Positions 1 to 4,324 of a stretch of 8,238 bases of DNA are shown here, in pieces. Position 1 is the stretch's first letter. The number at the start of each line of letters is the position of its first letter. The translations under genes were made by a program, and so were the position numbers. The stretch is from NCBI GenBank assembly GCA_030609625.1, contig JAUWBX010000053.1:1-8238 (forward strand), in the 5' to 3' direction. Source of the stretch: Phycisphaerae bacterium (lineage in GTDB: Bacteria; Planctomycetota; Phycisphaerae; Sedimentisphaerales; Anaerobacaceae). The notes under the pieces are model-generated. The model saw nothing but the letters and a program-made list of their open reading frames with translations. It had not been told where the DNA came from and did no database searches.

Positions 1-1
1 A

Positions 2-124
2 GATAAGGTCCTGATGCGATGGAAGGTCTCAGATAACGAATACCGTGTCATCTTCGGGGATCTGCGTGCCAAAACAGTCACCGCTGAGCAATTGACTGAA
101 CTGGAGAAAGGCTTAAAGCAATAA
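2..124 (+). CDS. C-terminal end of an unidentified protein (partial)
   Basis: The frame is open from the left edge of the window and ends at TAA 122-124, giving the last 40 residues of a protein whose start lies outside. The tail reads as a short beta-like stretch (WKVSDNEYRVIFGDL) followed by a charged, helix-prone end (TAEQLTELEKGLKQ). An intrinsic terminator 24 bases after the stop supports it as a genuine gene end. The fragment is too short to assign a family and I do not recognise it. Codon use (GGC, CTG, GCC mixed with A-rich codons) resembles the next plus-strand gene. Confidence is for its being coding, not for any function. Confidence 0.7.
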   Translation, partial: DKVLMRWKVSDNEYRVIFGDLRAKTVTAEQLTELEKGLKQ

Positions 125-147
125 ACGGTTCAATATAACAAACAAAC

Positions 148-177
148 AGGCCGGGCTTTTTTGGCTCGGCCTTTTTT
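148..177 (+). terminator. Rho-independent terminator
   Basis: A 9-bp stem (AGGCCGGGC, 148-156, pairing with GCTCGGCCT, 164-172, one G-U pair) encloses a 7-base loop and runs into six T residues (172-177). It lies 24 bases after the stop of the partial gene at the left edge and ends transcription of that unit before the DUF5060 gene. Confidence 0.88.
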
Positions 178-199
178 GTGCACTTATTTTGTATTGCGT

Positions 200-224
200 C
201 CCTTCGGCTACGCTCAGGACAAGC
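200..224 (+). repeat. Dispersed intergenic repeat, copy 1 (CCTTCGGCT..GCTCAGG type)
   Basis: CCCTTCGGCTAC followed by GCTCAGGACAAGC. A second copy of the same two blocks is at 6460-6500, split there by a 13-base insert. Both copies are on the plus strand and both lie in intergenic DNA. Its origin is not clear from this window. From memory, similar motifs recur in planctomycete and related genomes. Confidence 0.6.
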
Positions 225-261
225 GTGCGTATTGCGTATATCGTTGCAGTAGCATAAATGG

Positions 262-277
262 AAATCTGCGAAATCAG
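262..277 (+). repeat. Short dispersed repeat, copy 1 (AAATCTGCGAAATCAG)
   Basis: This 16-mer matches 6390-6405 (AAATCTGCAAAATCAG) at 15 of 16 positions. In both intergenic regions it lies within about 90 bases of a CCTTCGGCT-type repeat. It has internal half-repeats (AAATCTGC / AAATCAG). Function unknown. Confidence 0.5.
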
Positions 278-293
278 TGGTTCAAGAATTCTG

Positions 294-323
294 TTGCAAA
301 TGTCCCTATTCTCCTTATAAAAT
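294..323 (+). promoter_or_regulatory. Candidate sigma-70-type promoter for the DUF5060 gene
   Basis: A TTGCAA hexamer (294-299) is followed after 16 bases by TATAAA (316-321), or after 18 bases by TAAAAT (318-323). This would start transcription around 328-331, just upstream of the ribosome-binding site at 354-359. The terminator at 148-177 means the gene needs its own promoter. Motif match only; planctomycete promoters are poorly defined. Confidence 0.4.
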
Positions 324-353
324 ATCCAAACATAATTCAATCAGCTATTTTTT

Positions 354-359
354 GAGGAG
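354..359 (+). promoter_or_regulatory. Ribosome-binding site fixing the start of the DUF5060 gene
   Basis: GAGGAG ends 7 bases before the ATG at 367. The frame is open from a farther-upstream ATG at 277, but that start has no comparable site and would place 30 uncharacteristic residues before the signal peptide. ATG 367 is therefore preferred. Confidence 0.8.
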
Positions 360-366
360 CAGAAAA

Positions 367-2172
367 ATGCAACGGTACAAATTGACTTTGTTAATTTCGA
401 TTTGTTTTATTCTTGCCGCTCCCGCCTTTTTGACTGGCGAGAGCGAAGCAGCAGGAGTCATTACCGGCGAGCTGAAGAAGTGGCACAAGGTTACGCTGAC
501 CTTCACAGGCCCGCAGACCCGCGAAAATGCTAAGCCCAACCCATTTCGAGATTATCGTCTTAACGTTATATTTGCTAAAGGGGAAAAGCGATATATCGTC
601 CCCGGCTATTATGCAGCCGATGGCAATGCCGCGCAAACCGGCGCAACGGCGGGTAATAAATGGCGTGTGCATTTTGTGCCCGATGAAGTTGGCCGATGGT
701 CATATACTGTATCCTTCCGCACCGGAGCTGATATTGCACTTAGTAACAAATCCGGCTCATCTGTGGCCTTCGATGGTGTCAAAGGGAGTTTTATCGTCTC
801 TGCAACCGACAAAACCGGCTCAGACCATCGGGCCAAAGGACTGCTCAAATATGTGGGTAAACGCTATCTGCAATTCGCTGAGACAGGCGAGCATTTCCTC
901 AAAGGCGGGGCCGACAGCCCTGAAAACTTCCTTGGCTATGCTGACTTCGATAATACCTACGACTCCGGCGAACTAAAACGCCAAGGAGAAGCAGCGGGTG
1001 ACATATTTATACATCGCTACGGCCCGCACGTGCAGGACTGGCGGCCCGGCGACCCAAACTGGAAAAACGGCAAAGGAAAAGGTATCATCGGGGCCTTAAA
1101 TTATCTGGCCTCCAAGGGTATGAACAGCGTTTATTTTCTTCCCTATAATATCGACGGCGGCGACGGCAAGGACGTCTGGCCCTGGACAGAACCCGGCGAA
1201 AAATTCCGGTTCGACTGCAGTAAACTCGACCAGTGGGAGATTGTCTTCTCACATATGGACAAATCAGGTCTGATGCTTCATATCATTACCCAGGAAACAG
1301 AAAACGACCAGGGTCTCGACGGTGGTGAACTCGGCCCACAGCGTAAGCTCTATTACCGCGAGCTGATTGCCCGCTTTGCTCATCACCTTGCCTTAGCCTG
1401 GAACCTCGGCGAGGAGAACACGAATACCGACGCCCAGCGAAAGGCCTTCTGCCGATATATAAAAGACCTCGACCCGTACGAGCATCCAATCGTCTGCCAC
1501 ACTTTTCCGGGCAAGTACGACGAGGTCTATAATCCTCTGTTGGGATACGAATATTTTGATGGGCCATCGCTGCAAACCAGCGACACGCACGTCCAGACGC
1601 TCAAATGGCTCGACCGTTCCGCTTCTGCGGGCCGACGGTGGTTTGTTTGCCTGGACGAGATTGGCCCGGCCCACACCGGCGCCAAGCCCGACAAGGACGA
1701 CTACTGGCACGACGAAGTACGTAAGAAACATTTGTGGGGCAACCTGATGGCCGGCGGGGCCGGAGTGGAATGGTACTTCGGCTACAAATTCGCCCACAAC
1801 GACCTGAATTGTGAGGATTGGCGCAGCCGAGAGCATTTGTGGGATATGACCCGCTACGCCCTGGATTTTTTCCGCCGATACCTGCCCTTTACTGAAATGA
1901 CCGGCCACGATAAATTGACTACCGCTAAGAATGATTACTGCTTCGCCAGGCCCGGGCAAATCTACGCTATATATCTGCCAGCCGGCGGCACTACGAGTCT
2001 GGCCCTGGGCAATAACTCCGACACCTTCTCTATACAATGGTACAACCCGCGTACCGGCGGCAAGCTGCAAAAAGGCACCGTAGCCGAGATAACCGGCCCC
2101 GGCTCGGTTGCCATTGGCAATCCACCCAAAAACACCGATAAAGACTGGGTCGCGCTGATAAAGCTGAAATAA
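367..2172 (+). CDS. Secreted DUF5060 / glycoside-hydrolase-like protein
   Basis: This is a 601-residue exported protein, probably a carbohydrate-active enzyme working outside the cytoplasm. Residues 1-29 form a signal peptide: basic start MQRYK, hydrophobic core to about residue 22, with possible cleavage after APA (20) or SEA (28). Residues about 32-145 fit the Ig-like DUF5060 module (KWHKVTLTFTGP; NPFRDYRLNVIF; VPDEVGRWSYTVSF). Residues about 155-515 resemble a TIM-barrel hydrolase. E349/E350 (WNLGEENT) and E431 (VCLDEIGPAH) sit where clan GH-A enzymes carry acid/base and nucleophile, but that assignment is inference. Residues about 520-600 look like the C-terminal beta domain often called 'putative collagen-binding' (ARPGQIYAIYLP; WYNPRTGG). 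The substrate cannot be told. The gene stands alone between a terminator and a repeat island, with no sugar transporter beside it. Start chosen by the GAGGAG site and signal peptide. A structural search of the barrel would settle the hydrolase call. Confidence 0.85.
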   Translation: MQRYKLTLLISICFILAAPAFLTGESEAAGVITGELKKWHKVTLTFTGPQTRENAKPNPFRDYRLNVIFAKGEKRYIVPGYYAADGNAAQTGATAGNKWRVHFVPDEVGRWSYTVSFRTGADIALSNKSGSSVAFDGVKGSFIVSATDKTGSDHRAKGLLKYVGKRYLQFAETGEHFLKGGADSPENFLGYADFDNTYDSGELKRQGEAAGDIFIHRYGPHVQDWRPGDPNWKNGKGKGIIGALNYLASKGMNSVYFLPYNIDGGDGKDVWPWTEPGEKFRFDCSKLDQWEIVFSHMDKSGLMLHIITQETENDQGLDGGELGPQRKLYYRELIARFAHHLALAWNLGEENTNTDAQRKAFCRYIKDLDPYEHPIVCHTFPGKYDEVYNPLLGYEYFDGPSLQTSDTHVQTLKWLDRSASAGRRWFVCLDEIGPAHTGAKPDKDDYWHDEVRKKHLWGNLMAGGAGVEWYFGYKFAHNDLNCEDWRSREHLWDMTRYALDFFRRYLPFTEMTGHDKLTTAKNDYCFARPGQIYAIYLPAGGTTSLALGNNSDTFSIQWYNPRTGGKLQKGTVAEITGPGSVAIGNPPKNTDKDWVALIKLK

Positions 2173-2205
2173 ATCTATCGCAGGCAGGTAGATAGGGCAT
2201 TTTTG
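2173..2205 (+). terminator. Weak candidate terminator after the DUF5060 gene
   Basis: Immediately after the stop, CTATC (2175-2179) can pair with GATAG (2191-2195) across an 11-base loop, followed by GGCA and five T residues (2200-2204). The stem is short and the T-run is displaced, so this may be chance. Confidence 0.25.
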
Positions 2206-2220
2206 GCATTTCTTGACGGA

Positions 2221-2260
2221 AATTGGGTTTGATTGGGTTTGAATTGGGTTTGAATTGGCT
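2221..2260. repeat. GGGTTTG-type tandem motif
   Basis: ATTGGGTTTG is repeated three times with 0-1 base between copies, then a degenerate ATTGGCTTTG. Similar spaced GGGTTTG runs recur at 2347-2374 and 2458-2464. On the minus strand this reads AAACCCAAT, the same block that opens the two longer repeat units at 2283-2355 and 2394-2466, so it looks like part of the same repeat island. Confidence 0.65.
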
Positions 2261-2282
2261 TTGTTTATTCGGACTGCGAAAT

Positions 2283-2355
2283 CATCTTTTTTTCTGTAAT
2301 CCTTTATTATAATTGAGTTTATATTCATTTGGGCATTTTGCAGATTGGGTTTGTT
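2283..2355 (-). repeat. Repeat island unit 2 (AACAAACCCAAT..CAAATGAA..GGATTA)
   Basis: Read on the minus strand from 2355, the unit opens with AACAAACCCAAT, continues through CAAATGAA and reaches GGATTA. It aligns without gaps to the unit at 2394-2466: by hand, 43 of the first 65 positions match, with three invariant blocks (12, 8 and 6 bases). Conceptual translation in the open minus frame gives KPNLQNAQMNIN..DYRKK, parallel to the other unit. There is no ribosome-binding site, so translation is doubtful. Confidence 0.6.
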
Positions 2356-2393
2356 TGGGTTTGTTTTGGGTTTGTTTTTATATCCGGCCAGCA

Positions 2394-2466
2394 GGAGAAA
2401 ATTTTCATAATCCGTTGTATTATATAGATTTGCGTTCATTTGACTTTTTCGGAAATTGGGTTTGTT
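2394..2466 (-). repeat. Repeat island unit 1 (AACAAACCCAAT..CAAATGAA..GGATTA)
   Basis: This is the companion of the unit at 2283-2355, starting 111 bases away on the minus strand, exactly 37 codons, so the two units are in the same reading frame. Conceptual translation gives KPNFRKSQMNAN..DYENF. I recall the KPNF-x3-QMN pattern as recurring in planctomycete genome annotations, but cannot verify that here. An ATG at 2472 opens the frame but lacks a Shine-Dalgarno sequence. Confidence 0.6.
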
Positions 2467-2485
2467 TTGCATAAAAATAGGTGAT

Positions 2486-2513
2486 TTGTAGAGGGTTCTC
2501 TACAAGTGTAGAG
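2486..2513. repeat. Competing hairpins TTGTAGAG / CTCTACAA / GTAGAG
   Basis: TTGTAGAG (2486-2493) pairs perfectly with CTCTACAA (2498-2505) over a GGTT loop. The central CTCTAC (2498-2503) can instead pair with GTAGAG (2508-2513) over an AAGT loop. The two stems exclude each other. There is no T-run and no gene close downstream. Confidence 0.5.
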
Positions 2514-2539
2514 GAGAACAAAGTGCCTAAGGTGCCTAA

Positions 2540-2552
2540 AGTGAGCTAAAGT
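2540..2552 (+). repeat. Direct repeat AGTGAGCTAAAGT, copy 1
   Basis: This 13-mer is identical to 2881-2893. The copy sits in a run of related short words (GTGCCTAAG, GTGCCTAAA, GTGAGCTAAA) between 2523 and 2550. Confidence 0.6.
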
Positions 2553-2880
2553 TGGATTCTCAATGCTCATGATTATTAATTCCCCATAAGCTCTTAGTAT
2601 TTGGCCGCTTTTTGCCAGAGGCGAAAAAACACTCCCTCTATAATTAGAGCTACCTGCGTATTTGATGCGAAAAAAGTCCTCGATTCCCGATTCGGAATTC
2701 TCGTAACTCGATGTGGCAAGGTAAGTTAAAAAATTTTTGAAAAATTTGATTTTTGCTCGTAGGTATCAGCGTTTTTGGTTGAAAACTGACGGAAAATATT
2801 ACCTATCTTAACGCCATGGATACCTATGGCATAAATTTCACGGATTTATCAAGTGAGATGCTGGATGCTCGTTAGTGAGG

Positions 2881-2893
2881 AGTGAGCTAAAGT
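2881..2893 (+). repeat. Direct repeat AGTGAGCTAAAGT, copy 2
   Basis: Identical to 2540-2552. It is followed by a further degenerate word (GTGAACTAAA). The two copies bracket about 330 bases of featureless AT-rich DNA. Confidence 0.6.
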
Positions 2894-2983
2894 GAACTAA
2901 ATCCGCCGCGGCAATCTAAGCCCTAAACCCTATACACCTATCCCCTAATTCCCCTTTTCGACTTTTGATTTGCTAAGGTGGCC

Positions 2984-3004
2984 TGACCCCCAACAACTGT
3001 ACCA
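2984..3004. repeat. Left terminal inverted repeat of the IS3 element
   Basis: TGACCCC-CAACAAC-TGTACCA. Compared with the complement of the right end (TGACCCC-GAATTA-TGTACCA), the outer 7 and inner 7 bases are identical and the middle differs in sequence and by one base in length. Confidence 0.85.
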
Positions 3005-3061
3005 TTGTGGATTAGAGGGTATCCGATAAAATCAGTAGTTTTTAATGAAAGGGATACCCAA

Positions 3062-3340
3062 ATGAAACGTAAATTTCACACACCAGAACAGATAGTTAAA
3101 AAGCTAAGAGAGGCTGATGCAGCAATAGTCTCAGGCAGTACCATCGAGCAGGTTTGCAGGAAGCTTGAAATCAGCGATGCGACTTACTACAACTGGCGAA
3201 AGCAATACGGGCAGATGAAGCTTGGCCAGGTAAAACAACTCAAGAGCTTGCAGAAGGAAAATATCAGGCTTAAAAAGCTGGTTGCAGATCTGTCTCTTGA
3301 TAAGGCGATTCTCAAAGAAGCTCTCTCGGGAAATTGCTGA
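3062..3340 (+). CDS. IS3-family transposase OrfA (HTH protein)
   Basis: A 92-residue DNA-binding subunit of the transposase. Residues about 27-50 (STIEQVCRKLEISDATYYNWRKQYG) form the helix-turn-helix that binds the terminal repeats. Residues about 55-88 are a leucine-zipper-like helix (L60, L63, L70, L73, L77 and on to L84, L88) used by this family for multimerisation. ATG 3062 is preceded by AAAGGGA (3048-3054). An in-frame TTG at 3005 would start inside the left repeat region and is unlikely. The stop at 3338-3340 overlaps the start of orfB, with a possible frameshift heptamer just before it. Alone, OrfA usually acts as a regulator; fused to OrfB by frameshifting it gives the transposase. 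Confidence 0.9.
   Translation: MKRKFHTPEQIVKKLREADAAIVSGSTIEQVCRKLEISDATYYNWRKQYGQMKLGQVKQLKSLQKENIRLKKLVADLSLDKAILKEALSGNC
3328..3334 (+). promoter_or_regulatory. Candidate -1 ribosomal frameshift heptamer GGGAAAT
   Basis: In the orfA frame the heptamer reads G-GGA-AAT, the X-XXY-YYZ pattern for tandem -1 slippage, and the orfA stop TGA follows three bases later. Shifting here joins ..EALSG to a lysine and then LLSPARKRK, which matches how fused IS3 transposases run through this point. The orfB frame is open back to 3304, so slippage anywhere in 3304-3337 would work. GGGAAAT is less slippery in known bacterial cases than A-AAA-AAG, and coupled initiation at TTG 3334 is an alternative. Confidence 0.45.
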
Positions 3341-4245
3341 GCCCGGCACGGAAGCGAAAGGTAGTGACGTACATAAAAGAGCAGATAGATGTTTCCGAAC
3401 GTCGGGCATGTGAAGTTACCAGTCAGCCCAGAATGACGCAGCGTTATAAAACAAAGCAGCCAGGTAAAGATAAGGCTTTGACAACAGAGGTAAACAAGCT
3501 TGCCAAAAAGTATAAACGGTATGGTTACCGGATGATTACGGCCAAGCTCAGACAAGATGGCTGGATTGTAAATCATAAACGCATCCAGAGAATATGGCAG
3601 AAAGAGGGCTTACAAGTGCCTTACAGACGCAAATTCAAAAAGGCGAAGGGCACTTCAGAGAATAGTTGTGCCGTTAAAAAGGCCGAATATTCTAATCACG
3701 TATGGACCTATGATTTTATGAGCGACCAGACAGAAGATGGCGGCAAGCTTAAGCTGCTGACGGTGCTGGATGAGTTTACGCGTGAAAGTCCTGCCATTGA
3801 GGTTGGCCGATCGATTAGGGCGAAGGATGTTATTTCAGTATTGGAGTATTTGTTTATGGTTCGTGGAGTGCCGAAGTTTATCCGCAGTGATAATGGGCCG
3901 GAGTTTATTGCAGATGCGATTAAAAAATGGCTTAAAAGAAATCACGTTGAGACATTGTACGTTGCACCCGGCAGTCCGTGGGAGAACGGCTACATTGAGT
4001 CGTTTAACGGCAAGCTGCGTGATGATGTTTTGGATCGTGAAGTATTTTATTCAGTGAAGGAGGCAAAGGTTATTGTGGAGAATTGGCGATTGGAATATAA
4101 TAATCATCGTCCTCATAGCGGGTTGGGTTATATGACCCCTGCGGCCTTCGCGGCGAGTTGCAATCCGCCAGGCTCCGCTCCGCTCCGCCTGGCGGATTGC
4201 AGGATAAAGAACGTGGATAACTCTCTAATCAAGGTTGGTACATAA
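3334..4245 (+). CDS. IS3-family transposase OrfB (DDE integrase)
   Basis: This is the catalytic part of the transposase, 303 residues from TTG 3334 (frame open from 3304). An N-terminal HTH_21-like region (about 46-100, KRYGYRMITAKLRQDGW..VNHKRIQRIW) precedes the rve integrase core. The catalytic triad is complete: D127 (VWTYDF), D186 (IRSDNGPEF) and E222 (ENGYIESFNGKLRDD), with the D-35-E spacing expected for IS3. The motif YNNHRPHSGLGYMTPAAFAA closes the core. The last ~25 residues are encoded across a perfect palindrome (4159-4201), and the stop lies inside the right terminal repeat. Expression is probably by -1 frameshift from orfA or by translational coupling. There are no internal stops, so the element may still be active. 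Confidence 0.92.
   Translation: MLSPARKRKVVTYIKEQIDVSERRACEVTSQPRMTQRYKTKQPGKDKALTTEVNKLAKKYKRYGYRMITAKLRQDGWIVNHKRIQRIWQKEGLQVPYRRKFKKAKGTSENSCAVKKAEYSNHVWTYDFMSDQTEDGGKLKLLTVLDEFTRESPAIEVGRSIRAKDVISVLEYLFMVRGVPKFIRSDNGPEFIADAIKKWLKRNHVETLYVAPGSPWENGYIESFNGKLRDDVLDREVFYSVKEAKVIVENWRLEYNNHRPHSGLGYMTPAAFAASCNPPGSAPLRLADCRIKNVDNSLIKVGT
4159..4201. repeat. Perfect 15-bp palindrome inside the orfB 3' end
   Basis: TGCAATCCGCCAGGC (4159-4173) is exactly complementary to GCCTGGCGGATTGCA (4187-4201) across a 13-base loop made of TCCGC repeats. It is much more GC-rich than the surrounding transposase. It encodes part of the variable C-terminal tail of OrfB in frame, after the conserved TPAAFAASC end of the core. 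It may be a native hairpin of the element or a small palindromic repeat inserted without breaking the frame. Confidence 0.8.
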
Positions 4246-4255
4246 TTCGGGGTCA
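4236..4255. repeat. Right terminal inverted repeat of the IS3 element
   Basis: TGGTACA-TAATTC-GGGGTCA, the counterpart of 2984-3004. The orfB stop codon TAA (4243-4245) lies within it. Confidence 0.85.
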
Positions 4256-4262
4256 GATCAAA

Positions 4263-4298
4263 GGTGGCATGGGGAATTCGCTGTCCCTAATTTCCACC
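4263..4298. repeat. Imperfect hairpin between the IS3 element and rloB
   Basis: GGTGG (4263-4267) pairs with CCACC (4294-4298), and inside it GGGA (4272-4275) pairs with TCCC (4284-4287) around an 8-base loop. It lies 27 bases beyond the rloB stop (minus strand) and could stabilise the rloAB transcript end, but has no T-run for termination. It may also be the remnant of another mobile element end. Confidence 0.4.
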
Positions 4299-4324
4299 AG
4301 TGATATATAAGATAAGTATGTTTT

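Larger units (their letters stand above)
2473..2983. other. Gene-free AT-rich stretch between repeat island and insertion sequence
   Basis: No frame on either strand combines a plausible start, a ribosome-binding site and protein-like composition. What I can see: a pair of competing hairpins (2486-2513), a 13-base direct repeat (2540-2552 and 2881-2893), a poly-A/poly-T tract (about 2729-2756), and an imperfect stem TTTTTGCC-AGA-GGCGAAAAA near 2611-2630. No tRNA or recognised RNA gene is visible. It may be decayed sequence or a repeat-derived landing zone for the insertion sequence. Confidence 0.5.
2984..4255 (+). mobile_element. IS3-family insertion sequence, 1272 bp, apparently complete
   Basis: The element carries orfA (HTH protein) and orfB (DDE integrase) in overlapping frames related by -1, bounded by imperfect inverted repeats that begin TGACCCC and end GGGGTCA, the TG..CA ends usual in the IS3 family. 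Length is typical of the family. No 3-5 base target duplication is visible (left flank GGCC, right flank GATC), so it is either old or rearranged at one side. An 8-base word AAGGTGGC occurs just outside both ends (2975-2982 and 4261-4268). The element lies 69 bases downstream of rloB and after the repeat island. The exact subgroup is not assigned. Confidence 0.9.

Noticed and set aside
277..366. Upstream extension of the DUF5060 protein to ATG 277.
   Set aside because: It would add 30 residues ahead of a clear signal peptide, overlap the promoter candidate and dispersed repeat, and ignore the strong GAGGAG site before ATG 367.
2221..2466. CRISPR array.
   Set aside because: Units are only about 66% alike, spacing is not repeat-spacer, and no cas genes are present.
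1393..2472. A 359-codon minus-strand reading frame running from the repeat island antisense through the DUF5060 gene.
   Set aside because: Its second part lies wholly opposite a well-supported gene, and its translation there has no recognisable domain. The first ~90 codons are the repeat units, and there is no ribosome-binding site before ATG 2472. Treated as repeat plus antisense shadow.
2608..2632. Terminator-like stem with T and A runs (TTTTTGCC-AGA-GGCGAAAAA).
   Set aside because: The stem has a bulge and mostly A-T pairs, a three-base loop and no adjacent gene to terminate; kept only as a note in the gene-free stretch.
2918..2932. Telomere-like CCCTAAACCCTA word.
   Set aside because: Fewer than two full units, with no terminal or tandem context; most likely chance in AC-rich intergenic DNA.
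3005..3061. Longer OrfA from TTG 3005.
   Set aside because: It would begin at the edge of the left terminal repeat with no ribosome-binding site, while ATG 3062 has one and gives the usual family N-terminus.
4265..4280. Sigma-54 promoter-like TGGCAT sequence near the IS end.
   Set aside because: The -12 element does not fit at the required spacing (no TTGC block) and it points away from any nearby gene start. Other TGGCAC words lie inside coding sequence.
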